Origin: CAVYGN01 sp964413265
GTDB lineage: Bacteria > Spirochaetota > Brevinematia > Brevinematales > JAOACQ01
DNA: 64,000 nucleotides
Direction: 5' to 3'
Assembly (NCBI GenBank): GCA_964413265.1
Contig: CAYPRX010000060.1
Span: 12,654-76,653, forward strand
Shown: positions 1 through 8,128 of the stretch, piece by piece
How the letters are laid out: every line of letters begins with the position of its first letter
Position numbering within the stretch: the first letter of the stretch is position 1
Translations under genes and position numbers: made by a program
Notes under the pieces: generated by a model
Told to the model about the DNA's origin: nothing
Seen by the model: the letters and a program-made list of their open reading frames with translations, nothing else
Databases searched by the model: none

Positions 1-597
1 AATCAATACCTGAAAATTCTGGGTTTTATCCTGAGTTCTTTAATGCTTATTATTATAGAATTTATAGTGATACAACTCAAAAAGTTACTTGATCGGGAAA
101 AGATTTTATCCAGGCTCGATTTCCTTACAGGCTCGTTTAATGTCCGTTATTTCAGGGAAATACTCGATAAGGAGATCAGGAGGTCTTCCAGAACCGGCAG
201 GCCGTTCAGCCTGGCCTACATTGATTTCGATGATTTCAAATTCTTGAACGATTATTACGGCCACCTGGCAGGGGATGAACTACTGAAGAGTGCAATTACC
301 ATCTTTAAGAATGATCTCCGCCAGAATGATTGCATAGGCCGTGTTGGAGGCGATGAGTTTGTCATCCTTCTTATCGAGACCGGAAGGGAAGCTTTAAAAT
401 CAATTATAAAGAGACTTATTAAAAATTTCCAGGAGGAAATGACCCGCAGGAATTATAAAATAACCCTCAGCATCGGCTATGTGGCATTTTTGAAAATGCC
501 TGCTTCGGTCGATGAAGCCTTGAAGATTGCAGATGAAGTTATGTACAAAGCCAAAAACGGTGGTAAAAACAAGGTTGAGACAGTGATCTTCAGGTAA
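1..597 (+). CDS. GGDEF diguanylate cyclase, 5' end outside window
   Basis: The frame is open from the first base, so the gene begins upstream and only its last 198 codons are visible. The first visible residues form a hydrophobic membrane segment, followed by a short charged linker and a complete GGDEF domain. The active-site motif is intact (GRVGGDEFVILL), and an RxxD inhibitory site (RQND) sits five residues before it. This matches an active, product-inhibited enzyme that makes cyclic di-GMP from two GTP. The missing N-terminus probably carries further membrane helices or a sensor domain. The gene converges on the glycosyltransferase, with 4 bp between the stops and no clear terminator. Confidence 0.9.
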   Translation, partial: NQYLKILGFILSSLMLIIIEFIVIQLKKLLDREKILSRLDFLTGSFNVRYFREILDKEIRRSSRTGRPFSLAYIDFDDFKFLNDYYGHLAGDELLKSAITIFKNDLRQNDCIGRVGGDEFVILLIETGREALKSIIKRLIKNFQEEMTRRNYKITLSIGYVAFLKMPASVDEALKIADEVMYKAKNGGKNKVETVIFR

Positions 598-601
598 AAA
601 C

Positions 602-1780
602 CTACCTTCCCTTCCATTTCTTTAGAATTTCTATATAGCGCTCTTTAACATTTTCCACAGCTTTTTCCCATGGTCTGTTAATTGTCTCCCTGGCTTTTTT
701 ACCGACTGTTTCCAGTCTTTCCCTGTCGGAAAGAGCCTTTTTAATAACCTCGGCCATAGACTTGGGGTCATTTTCAGTATGAAAGCTGTTGTAATTGTCT
801 TTTGAACCTTCGGCTGTATTGCTGCCCTTGACCATTACGGAGGGTTTCCCTGCGGCGGCAGCTTCCTGAACGACAAGGCTTGAGGTATCGTAAAGAGACG
901 GAAATATGAACAGGTCCATCCTTGTATACAGCTTTCTAATCATATCCCTGTCAGAGATGAGGCCGCCAAAAATAACGTTTTTATTAAGACCGAGATCTTC
1001 AACCATCTTTTTCATCTCTGGTTCGGCATCCCCTTTCCCCACGAAAATCATCTTGAAAGGAATTTTTTGCTTTTTCAGCAAAGCAAGGGAATCTATGGTC
1101 ATCTTCAGGTTTTTCTGCCAGACATGCTGACCGATATAGAGAAGCATGTTGTCTTTTTCTGAAAGACCAAATTTTTTATTGACCTCTTTACGTGCTTCAG
1201 CAGGATCTGCCGGCGGTTCGAAATCATTCCCGTTATCAGCTACCTCGACATTCTTTTTAAACCCATATTGTTTAAGGGTTTGTGCTGAAGAAGCATTAGG
1301 CGTCCAGACATAATCGCATTTATGGTAAAAATCCACCACCCACTTCAGCATTATTTTTGCAAGTGGCTTTATTTTAACGGCCGAGAGAAAATCATCGTAA
1401 TATTTTGTATGGAAAGTCGCAATGATAGGAATATTCCTCTGCCTTGCAATTTTCAATCCCAGGTGACCTGAACTGAACGGACAATGCGCATGTATTATGT
1501 TAAAGGGAATTCCTTTCAAAACAGAACTCAAACCAGTATCAAGACCAGGCAGGCCAAGCCTGTATCCTCTGACCGGCTGAGGCAGGGAAAAGTATCTGAT
1601 TATCTCAAAATCATCTTCTTTGTATGCATATCCTGGAAAATTAGGTGTAACGACAATAGAGCGGACATTTTTCTTTCTAAGCCATTTAGCATAGTTAAGA
1701 GTGACATTAGCCACTCCGTCAACAACGGGTGGAAAAGAATCGTTAAAAATTCCTGCGCAAAAATCGAATTTTCTGCTCAT
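602..1780 (-). CDS. GT4-family glycosyltransferase
   Basis: The product has 392 residues and a GT-B fold with the order expected for GT4. The N-terminal acceptor domain begins with the FNDSFPPVVDGVAN loop typical of diacylglycerol or phosphatidylinositol glycosyltransferases. The C-terminal donor domain contains LYIGQHVWQKNL and an acidic x7-E element (YDTSSLVVQEAAAAGKP). It probably transfers a hexose from a nucleotide sugar to a membrane lipid or cell-envelope glycan. Sugar and acceptor cannot be read from the sequence. The ATG is preceded by AAGGAG. The gene diverges from the acetyltransferase-like gene across a very AT-rich gap containing overlapping TATAAT copies. Confidence 0.85.
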   Translation of the reverse strand: MSRKFDFCAGIFNDSFPPVVDGVANVTLNYAKWLRKKNVRSIVVTPNFPGYAYKEDDFEIIRYFSLPQPVRGYRLGLPGLDTGLSSVLKGIPFNIIHAHCPFSSGHLGLKIARQRNIPIIATFHTKYYDDFLSAVKIKPLAKIMLKWVVDFYHKCDYVWTPNASSAQTLKQYGFKKNVEVADNGNDFEPPADPAEARKEVNKKFGLSEKDNMLLYIGQHVWQKNLKMTIDSLALLKKQKIPFKMIFVGKGDAEPEMKKMVEDLGLNKNVIFGGLISDRDMIRKLYTRMDLFIFPSLYDTSSLVVQEAAAAGKPSVMVKGSNTAEGSKDNYNSFHTENDPKSMAEVIKKALSDRERLETVGKKARETINRPWEKAVENVKERYIEILKKWKGR

Positions 1781-1897
1781 TTTTTTTCTCCTTATTTATT
1801 TAAACATTCATTTAAAGTATATTATAATATAATCGGACTTGCAGACATTATACCTGAATACATGCAGCAAAAAATAAAACCGGGAGGTTTAAGGTTT

Positions 1898-3022
1898 ATG
1901 ACTAACCTTAAAATCAAGACCGTGAAAACAAAAGCCGACCGCCTTGAATTCATTAAGCTCGCCTGGAACTTTTACAGGAATGATCCGCACTGGGTCCCGC
2001 CTCTGATTTTCGACCAGATAAAATTTATTGACCCTGGGAAGGGGGTCTTTTTCGATTATGGTGAAGCCATGCTCTTTATCGCGGAGAGAGATGATAAACC
2101 AGTCGGAAGGATCTCAGCCCACATAAATAACAGACATGAGCAAACTTTCCATGATAATAAGGGGTTTTTCGGGTTTTTTGAATGCGAGAACAGCCGTGAA
2201 ACCGCAAAGGCTCTTTTTGCTGAGGCCGAAAAGTTTCTTAAGGCAAAAGGTAAAAAATCAATCGAAGGCCCCCTGAGTTTCAGTATCTATGACGAAGTAG
2301 GCGTACTTGTTGACGGATTCGATACCGATCCCTATGTTATGAATGTGCATAATCCTGCATATTACGGCAAGCTTATAGAGAACAGCGGTTTTAAAAAATC
2401 AGTCGACTGGTTCGCCTTCAGAACAAAAAAGGATGAAACAGATCGCTTCCTTGATCCCCGTTATTTAAAAATCCGCGAAAGGGTTCTGAAAAACCCGGCT
2501 ATCAACATATATTCAATGAAGGGCAGGAATATTGCCGAACATGCAGAAAAACTCAAGACAATATTCCATAATGCATGGAACAGCAACTGGGGTCATGTGA
2601 ATTTTACCGACCGTGAATTCAGCCGGATGACTGAAGCCATTAAGATGATGTTTATTGACAGGCTGACATTTTTTGCCGAATACAAGGGAAAACCTGTGGG
2701 GGTTGCTCTATCGCTTTATGACGCTAACGTGGCAGTAAAAAAAATGAATGGAAGGCTCTTTCCATTCGGGTTTATCCATCTATTGCGTATAAAAAATACA
2801 AACCGCTTCAGACTTTTAGCCATGGGTGTTCTTGAGGAATACCGCCATCTCGGCATTGAAATTGCTATGATTATGAACGTCATTGAAAAAGGCATCGAAC
2901 TCGGTTTTGTTGAAGCCGAAGAATCGCTTATTGTTGAAACCAATGAAAAGATGCTTGATTCTATGAAGCACCTTAAGGCTGACAGCTATAAAACATACAG
3001 GATATATACAAAAGATATCTAA
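1898..3022 (+). CDS. GNAT-fold acetyltransferase-like protein
   Basis: The product has 374 residues from the ATG at 1898, which follows a good ribosome site (GGGAGG at 1882-1887). A longer reading frame exists upstream, but it overlaps the divergent glycosyltransferase and has no comparable site. The N-terminal half has the pattern of a widespread bacterial family of about 370 residues (NFYRNDPHWVPPL, then FIAERDDKPVGRISAHIN), which resembles the core of GNAT N-acyltransferases. The C-terminal half repeats a GNAT-like strand-helix pattern (LLAMGVLEEYRHLGIE). Substrate unknown. It appears to be transcribed alone. Confidence 0.7.
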   Translation: MTNLKIKTVKTKADRLEFIKLAWNFYRNDPHWVPPLIFDQIKFIDPGKGVFFDYGEAMLFIAERDDKPVGRISAHINNRHEQTFHDNKGFFGFFECENSRETAKALFAEAEKFLKAKGKKSIEGPLSFSIYDEVGVLVDGFDTDPYVMNVHNPAYYGKLIENSGFKKSVDWFAFRTKKDETDRFLDPRYLKIRERVLKNPAINIYSMKGRNIAEHAEKLKTIFHNAWNSNWGHVNFTDREFSRMTEAIKMMFIDRLTFFAEYKGKPVGVALSLYDANVAVKKMNGRLFPFGFIHLLRIKNTNRFRLLAMGVLEEYRHLGIEIAMIMNVIEKGIELGFVEAEESLIVETNEKMLDSMKHLKADSYKTYRIYTKDI

Positions 3023-3172
3023 CAAAGATTGTATGCTCTGTCTGTTGAAAACAGATGTTAATATATGTAAAAATAGTGTTGAAAAGTGTTGACAAAATCA
3101 TAAAATAAAGCAAAATATAGAGTGTAAAATAAAAAACCCACTTTGATGATCCTCTATATCGGAGGGAATGTG

Positions 3173-3658
3173 ATGAAAATCGGTGAAATAATGGTGAAGA
3201 TGGATTTAATATCCGAAGCCCAGATGGATAACGCCATTAAAGAACAGGAAACGAACAGGAAAAAATCCAATTACCAGGAACCGATCGGAAATATTCTCCT
3301 GAGAAAGGGTATTATAAAGGAAAGTCAGCTAGACAAAGCTCTCGTTGCATATTTCAAGTATCTAATAAATGATAATGAACAGCCCTCATATGTGCGTGAA
3401 ATAGCGAAAGTGGCTATGAGATCTCTTGAGAGAAGATCGAAAGGAGGCAAGCTGTCCGAGGAAGCCAAGCTGACCATTCTAAAAAAGATCCATGAACATG
3501 AAGAGAAGATATTATATCTGGAAAAATCAATTAAAAAGTTAAGCAGTATAGAGCAGAAAAAAATTGTAACAGAAACAATGGACAGGGAGAACAAGGAGAT
3601 CAAACAAATGATGGATAAGATTGAAGTATTGAAAAAGGATCTCGAATGTTTTTCCTGA
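3173..3658 (+). CDS. MshEN-like protein with C-terminal coiled coil
   Basis: The product has 161 residues. The ATG at 3173 follows GGAGGG with a 6-base gap; an upstream in-frame ATG at 3143 lacks a ribosome site. Residues 1 to about 60 contain two similar segments (KIGEIMVKMDLISEAQMDNAI and PIGNILLRKGIIKESQLDKAL). They resemble the tandem motif of the MshEN domain at the N-terminus of type II secretion and type IV pilus ATPases, which binds cyclic di-GMP in some members. There is no ATPase domain; the rest is charged and predicted helical or coiled coil. It may be a free-standing adaptor or sensor. Binding is an inference. A perfect TTGACA lies upstream at 3089, but no convincing -10 partners it. 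The end overlaps the next gene by 13 bp. Confidence 0.6.
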   Translation: MKIGEIMVKMDLISEAQMDNAIKEQETNRKKSNYQEPIGNILLRKGIIKESQLDKALVAYFKYLINDNEQPSYVREIAKVAMRSLERRSKGGKLSEEAKLTILKKIHEHEEKILYLEKSIKKLSSIEQKKIVTETMDRENKEIKQMMDKIEVLKKDLECFS

Positions 3659-4233
3659 GGTTGCCTGCGGGAATAGCATCCCTTTTGATTTTTTTTTGCC
3701 TTGCCTCTGTTTCAGGATTCTCGCTTAAAAAAGATTTTGTGTTTCTTGGCATTAAACTCGGAATGTCAGAATCAGAAGTAACAAATGTTCTCAGCCAGGG
3801 CTCTCTTCTCAAGATTGATGAATCGCGCTTTTTCGGAAAAATCAACGATGCAGTTCCATTTATTATTAAGGCAGATTATTATCCCTTTATAGACGGCCTC
3901 TATGTCCAGTTTTATAAAAATTCCGCATACGGTATAACAATTCAATTCGACCCCGGTTATTTTGATTTTCCCTCCCTATCGGAAAAACTCCAGGAAAAAT
4001 ACGGGCCTCCACTTCTGAAGACATCAAAACTGGCAATATGGGATGACAGCCAGGGAAACTCAGGCACTTCGAATAAAGGCATAAACCTGAGACTTGAGTA
4101 CCCCTCTACAGTTAAAGTTTTAAATTATGAGGTCATGCAACAGGTTAATTCCGAATTAAGCCAGAGTATGATCAGGATCACTAATGAATCGATTATTCAA
4201 TCCAATCGCAGGGCGCTTCTTGATAATCTATGA
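3646..4233 (+). CDS. exported protein of unknown function
   Basis: The product has 195 residues and starts with a clear Sec signal peptide: basic start, hydrophobic core, and likely cleavage after ASVSG near residue 24. There is no lipobox cysteine at the cleavage point. The mature part is rich in aromatic and charged residues, and I recognise no family. The segment FLGIKLGMSESEVTNVL resembles the start of small periplasmic modules that detect or bind envelope components, but this is only suggestive. The start codon lies inside the last codons of the MshEN-like gene, so the two are probably translationally coupled. It ends 9 bp before the convergent ogg gene. Confidence 0.6.
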   Translation: MFFLRLPAGIASLLIFFCLASVSGFSLKKDFVFLGIKLGMSESEVTNVLSQGSLLKIDESRFFGKINDAVPFIIKADYYPFIDGLYVQFYKNSAYGITIQFDPGYFDFPSLSEKLQEKYGPPLLKTSKLAIWDDSQGNSGTSNKGINLRLEYPSTVKVLNYEVMQQVNSELSQSMIRITNESIIQSNRRALLDNL

Positions 4234-4242
4234 AAGCCTGTT

Positions 4243-4890
4243 TTATTTGAAAATATCGCCCGTATCTTTATACATAAGCACGAAATCCAGATAATCCATA
4301 GGGATGCCTATGCTGTTTGAAAATCCTTTCATTGTCTTTTCTATATCAAGATAATTTTTCCTGGTCAGATTTGTTTCCGCTTTCTCAAGCACTCCGAGTG
4401 AATTAAGGTTCCTTATAATATGCCTGTCAAGTATCGCCGCATCAGTAAAAAATCCTGTGTTTCTTACAAAATGACTCGCTTCCTTGTATCCAATACCCAT
4501 GATATTTCCGGATAGCCAGTCCCTGAGTTCAATACTTCCCGCAAAAGAGTCAATTTTTTTTTTAATATCAGGCATTTCGTTCCGGCAGAACATAGCCCTC
4601 GCATCGCAGATATATTGAGCCTTGTGATTTTTGAACCTTACGACATTGAGCCTGCTTGAAAGCTTCTGAGCGTCGCCCTTATAAAGCAGATGCTCCTTTT
4701 TTAATATCTCGACTGCCTTTTCCGCCTGCCTTGCCCTGGACTGGGGGGTAAGGAGGCAGAAAACGAGCTCTTCAAATATCTCAGCGTCGCTTCCATAAGT
4801 TTTAAGCCTCCTGAAATCACTGAGCCTTTGCCCTACACTGTCCTTTATTTCAAGGTAAATTGAGAATAATTCCAGCCAGCTGTCTTTCAT
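4243..4890 (-). CDS. 8-oxoguanine DNA glycosylase/AP lyase, Ogg2 type
   Basis: The product has 215 residues from the ATG at 4890. A TTG six codons upstream is also in frame, and neither start has a strong ribosome site. The helix-hairpin-helix repair glycosylase signature is clear: IMGIGYKEASHFVRNTGF carries the catalytic lysine (K136) and AAILDRHIIRNL the catalytic aspartate (D155). Length and motif spacing match the Ogg2 group known mainly from archaea and some thermophilic or anaerobic bacteria, rather than the longer Ogg1. It should excise 8-oxoguanine and nick the abasic site. It follows the DUF554 gene with about 25 bp between stop and start, so co-transcription is likely. Confidence 0.85.
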   Translation of the reverse strand: MKDSWLELFSIYLEIKDSVGQRLSDFRRLKTYGSDAEIFEELVFCLLTPQSRARQAEKAVEILKKEHLLYKGDAQKLSSRLNVVRFKNHKAQYICDARAMFCRNEMPDIKKKIDSFAGSIELRDWLSGNIMGIGYKEASHFVRNTGFFTDAAILDRHIIRNLNSLGVLEKAETNLTRKNYLDIEKTMKGFSNSIGIPMDYLDFVLMYKDTGDIFK

Positions 4891-4915
4891 ATTATCACTG
4901 CCAATCAACGTTCAG

Positions 4916-5599
4916 TCATTTCCCGAAAATAACAGAGAAGATAACTATAAAAACAAGACCAGGAAGAAGGTTTACCGTTTTAATCTTCTTAATATTAAGC
5001 AGGTTGAACCCTATCCCCAGGATCAACAATCCGCCCATTGCTATGATCTGATTAATTATATAAGGCTGGAAAAGAGTGCCTGCCAGTTTTGCCACATAGG
5101 TAAGAAAACACTGATATAATAAAAGTGCAAACGCTGAAAAAAAGACACCGCTTCCGAAAGCCGCACCAAGCGCTATTGCCGCAAATCCGTCCAGCATTGA
5201 TTTTGTAAAAAGAAGGGTATGATCGCCATAGAGTCCCTCCTGAAGGGAACCCAGTATTGTCATTGAACCTATACAGAATATCAAAAAAGAACCAACCAGG
5301 CCCTCAGCAAATCTGCTGTTTGAGGATTTCAGCCTCTTTTTTAGCCTATCCCCCAGGCCGTCAAGCCTCTCTTCCAGAGAGGTAATTTCACCGACGATAC
5401 CCCCGATTATCAGGCTGAATATGAGGATCAGAATATTTTCCAGCTTCAGGATCATAGTTATACCAATTGCCAGAGTGCAAAGGCCAATGGCCTGAAGAAT
5501 TATGCCGGTAACAGCTTCCGGAATCTTCCTGCTGAAAAAGATGCCTATAAGGCTACCCGTCATTACAGCCGCTGTGTTAACAAACGTTCCAAGAAACAT
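4916..5599 (-). CDS. DUF554 family membrane protein
   Basis: The product has 227 residues and is strongly hydrophobic, with about six or seven membrane segments. It starts with the DUF554 signature (GTFVNTAAVMTGSLIGI) and continues with LEERLDGLGDRLKKRL and FLIFCIGSMTILGSLQEGL, both typical of the family (related to YdfK). Function is not established; the family is often described as a possible transporter or channel. The gene is driven by a promoter that overlaps the divergent promoter of the HAD-Smr gene, and it precedes the DNA glycosylase in the same direction. Confidence 0.85.
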   Translation of the reverse strand: MFLGTFVNTAAVMTGSLIGIFFSRKIPEAVTGIILQAIGLCTLAIGITMILKLENILILIFSLIIGGIVGEITSLEERLDGLGDRLKKRLKSSNSRFAEGLVGSFLIFCIGSMTILGSLQEGLYGDHTLLFTKSMLDGFAAIALGAAFGSGVFFSAFALLLYQCFLTYVAKLAGTLFQPYIINQIIAMGGLLILGIGFNLLNIKKIKTVNLLPGLVFIVIFSVIFGK

Positions 5600-5617
5600 A
5601 ATATCTCCATGATTTTC

Positions 5618-5646
5618 TTTACAACCTTCGGTATATTATATAAAAT
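5618..5646 (+). promoter_or_regulatory. sigma-70-type promoter of the HAD-Smr gene
   Basis: TTTACA at 5618-5623 and TAAAAT at 5641-5646 are separated by 17 bp. It lies about 40 bp before the chosen start of the HAD-Smr gene. Its -10 element touches the -10 element of the opposing promoter. Confidence 0.6.
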
Positions 5647-5663
5647 AACGATTCTTTTGAAAA
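5635..5663 (-). promoter_or_regulatory. sigma-70-type promoter of the DUF554 gene
   Basis: On the minus strand, TTTTCA (5658-5663) and TATAAT (5635-5640) are separated by 17 bp, upstream of the DUF554 start at 5599. It overlaps the plus-strand promoter, so both are unlikely to be bound at once. Confidence 0.5.
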
Positions 5664-5687
5664 GTTTCGGTGGCGATAAGGAACATT

Positions 5688-6599
5688 ATGAAATACATGC
5701 TCAATTTATTTGACCTGGACGGCACTCTCATAGATAGTCACGAAGCCATATGCAGGGCGTTAAACGATACCCTTACACACTTCGGTTCAGAAATCCTTCC
5801 TTACGAGAAATCAAAAAAATTCATCGGTCTGTCCTTTGCACCGATTCTTCAAAATCTTGGTGTTAATGCCGGAACGGAAGAAATAATGGAAGTCTACAGG
5901 GGTTATTATTTTAATTATGCGGAAAAGTACCAGTGCCTTTTTAAGGGGATACCTGAATTGCTTGAGCTGCTGAAAAAGAGGGTTTTGCTGTCTATCATCA
6001 CTAACAAGGGAAGAAGAGGCACTGAAATGACCCTGAAATCATTGGGAATCATCGATTATTTCAATCACATTATAACTGAAGACGATGTAAAAATGCTCAA
6101 ACCCTCCATTGCCCCTTATGACAAGGTTATAGATTTATACAGGCATGAAGGCATAAATCTCGATAAAGACGATTGCCTGATGATCGGCGACAGTCCTGTC
6201 GACTGTGAATTTGCAGCAAACTGCGGTATAGATTACGCCTTTGCAAAATGGGGGTTTTTCGAACCTGAGGATCTTCCCTATAAACCTGCATATGTTTTAA
6301 ATAAACCCATGGAACTGGCTGATATAAACGGCCTGAATGAATTAATCGAAGTTGAACTTACAGGGGAGCTTGATCTTCACGCTTTTTCCCCGAAGGATAT
6401 ATCCCGATTAGTTGTTTCCTATCTAAAAAAAGCAGTGGAAAATGGATACCATTCTGTCAGGATCATCCATGGCAAGGGTATCGGGGTTCAGAGAGAAATC
6501 GTCAGAAAAATACTGTCTAAAAACCCTGCCGTAAAAACTTTTTACGACGCCGGGCAGATAAACGGCGGGAGGGGCGCTACCATAGTTGAATTCAAATAA
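5688..6599 (+). CDS. HAD phosphatase fused to Smr domain
   Basis: The product has 303 residues. The ATG at 5688 follows AAGGA by about six bases; a GTG at 5670 is in frame but lacks a ribosome site. Residues 1-215 are a HAD hydrolase of the phosphoglycolate-phosphatase type. They carry the nucleophile motif FDLDGT (D9, D11), a TNKG motif, the lysine of KPSIAPY and GDSPVD. Residues 226-303 are a Smr domain: LDLHAF (usually LDLHG), HGKGIG and the ending GGRGATIVEF. Smr domains are nicking nucleases or RNA-binding modules in MutS2 and related proteins. The fusion suggests a phosphatase acting on nucleic-acid ends or nucleotides released by a nuclease. That is inference, and both active sites look intact. 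Confidence 0.85.
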   Translation: MKYMLNLFDLDGTLIDSHEAICRALNDTLTHFGSEILPYEKSKKFIGLSFAPILQNLGVNAGTEEIMEVYRGYYFNYAEKYQCLFKGIPELLELLKKRVLLSIITNKGRRGTEMTLKSLGIIDYFNHIITEDDVKMLKPSIAPYDKVIDLYRHEGINLDKDDCLMIGDSPVDCEFAANCGIDYAFAKWGFFEPEDLPYKPAYVLNKPMELADINGLNELIEVELTGELDLHAFSPKDISRLVVSYLKKAVENGYHSVRIIHGKGIGVQREIVRKILSKNPAVKTFYDAGQINGGRGATIVEFK

Positions 6600-6627
6600 T
6601 GGATACCAGCCGTCTGAATGGAATAAT

Positions 6628-6656
6628 TTGACGGCAAATCCTTTGTAACTTATAAT
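6628..6656 (+). promoter_or_regulatory. sigma-70-type promoter of ahcY
   Basis: TTGACG (6628-6633) and TATAAT (6651-6656) are separated by 17 bp, 56 bp before the ahcY start codon. No SAH or SAM riboswitch fold was recognised in the short leader. Confidence 0.75.
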
Positions 6657-6712
6657 ATCTTTAATTATGATATAGAAATAGCTGTATCAAATATCTGTCA
6701 AAGAGGACTTTA

Positions 6713-8113
6713 ATGGATTACAAAATCAAAGACATATCCCTGGCAGAATTAGGCAGAAGGGAAATTGAAATTGCCGAACACGAGATGCCTGGATTGATGG
6801 CGGTCAGGGAGAAGTTCAGCTCTGAAAAGCCACTGAAAGGCGTGAGGATCAGCGGATCGCTTCACATGACAATACAGACGGCTGTTCTTATCGAAACACT
6901 TGTAAAGCTTGGCGCTGATATAAGGTGGGCAAGCTGCAATATATTTTCTACACAGGATGAGGCTGCTGCGGCTATAGCAAAAACCGGGATCAGCGTCTTC
7001 GCCTGGAAGGGCGAGACACTTGAAGAATACTGGTGGTGCACAAAGCAGGCCCTGACATTTCCGGCAGGCAAAGGTCCCCAGCTCATCGTAGACGACGGCG
7101 GAGATGCGACCCTTCTTGTTCATAAGGGCTTTGCGGCTGAAAAAGATCCTTCTCTTCTCTCAAAAAAAGCTTCAAGTCACGAGGAAGAGGTTATAATGGA
7201 TCTTCTCAGGCAGATCCAAAAAGATGACAGTTCATTCTGGCAGAATACAGTCAGCGGATGGAGAGGGGTCTCGGAAGAAACCTCCACTGGGGTGCACAGG
7301 CTCTACATGATGATGGAAAAGGGAGAACTTCTAGTACCCGCAATGAACGTCAATGATTCAGTTACTAAATCTAAATTCGACAATGTTTATGGATGCAGGG
7401 AATCCCTGGCAGATGGAATAAAACGTGCTACAGATGTCATGATTGCCGGTAAAACAGCTCTTGTCTGCGGCTATGGCGATGTAGGCAAGGGTTCTTCAAA
7501 ATCACTTAGGGGATTCGGAGCCCGTGTTATTGTTACTGAAATCGATCCTATCTGCGCTCTCCAGGCTGCCATGGAGGGTTATGAGGTAAAAACAGTTGAA
7601 GACGTTATTGATTTTGCGGACATTTACGTAACAGCTACGGGCAACAGGGATATTATTACAATTGAACATCTGGCCAAGATGAAAGACCAGGCCATAGTCT
7701 GCAATATAGGGCATTTTGACGACGAAATACAGGTAGCGGAATTAAACTCTTATCCGGGAATAAAAAAGGTAAACATAAAACCACAGGTAGATAAATATAT
7801 TTTCCCCGGCGGCCATTCTATATACCTTTTAGCCGAAGGCAGGCTTGTAAACCTGGGATGTGCAAAGGGCCATCCTTCTTTCGTCATGTCCAATTCATTT
7901 ACAAACCAGATACTGGCACAAGTCGACCTATGGAAAAACAGAGATATTTACAAACCAGGGGTTTACCGCCTTCCAAAACTGCTTGACGAGGAAGTAGCCA
8001 GGCTGCACTTGAAAAAGATCGGTGTCAAGCTCACAAGGCTTACAAAAAAACAGGCGGACTATATCGGAGTTCCCGAAGAAGGTCCTTATAAACCGGATCA
8101 TTACCGCTATTAA
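6713..8113 (+). CDS. ahcY: adenosylhomocysteinase
   Basis: The product has 466 residues and hydrolyses S-adenosylhomocysteine to adenosine and homocysteine, relieving product inhibition of methyltransferases. Visible family features include SGSLHMTIQTAVLIETL near residue 48, GWRGVSEETSTGVHRLY, the NAD-binding loop VCGYGDVGKGSS, NIGHFDDEI, and the conserved ending GPYKPDHYRY with the cofactor-contacting lysine and tyrosine. It carries the roughly 40-residue insertion seen in the longer bacterial and plant forms (around EKDPSLLSKKASSHEEE). A good promoter precedes it. The following membrane-protein gene begins 15 bp after the stop and may be co-transcribed. Confidence 0.97.
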   Translation: MDYKIKDISLAELGRREIEIAEHEMPGLMAVREKFSSEKPLKGVRISGSLHMTIQTAVLIETLVKLGADIRWASCNIFSTQDEAAAAIAKTGISVFAWKGETLEEYWWCTKQALTFPAGKGPQLIVDDGGDATLLVHKGFAAEKDPSLLSKKASSHEEEVIMDLLRQIQKDDSSFWQNTVSGWRGVSEETSTGVHRLYMMMEKGELLVPAMNVNDSVTKSKFDNVYGCRESLADGIKRATDVMIAGKTALVCGYGDVGKGSSKSLRGFGARVIVTEIDPICALQAAMEGYEVKTVEDVIDFADIYVTATGNRDIITIEHLAKMKDQAIVCNIGHFDDEIQVAELNSYPGIKKVNIKPQVDKYIFPGGHSIYLLAEGRLVNLGCAKGHPSFVMSNSFTNQILAQVDLWKNRDIYKPGVYRLPKLLDEEVARLHLKKIGVKLTRLTKKQADYIGVPEEGPYKPDHYRY

Positions 8114-8128
8114 GGCTCCGGTAAGAAG

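Noticed and set aside
1484..1897. N-terminal extension of the acetyltransferase-like gene to an upstream start
   Set aside because: The extension overlaps the divergent glycosyltransferase and has no ribosome site, while the ATG at 1898 has GGGAGG before it.
6657..6712. SAH or SAM riboswitch in the ahcY leader
   Set aside because: Only about 56 bp lie between promoter and start codon, and no conserved stem pattern was found.
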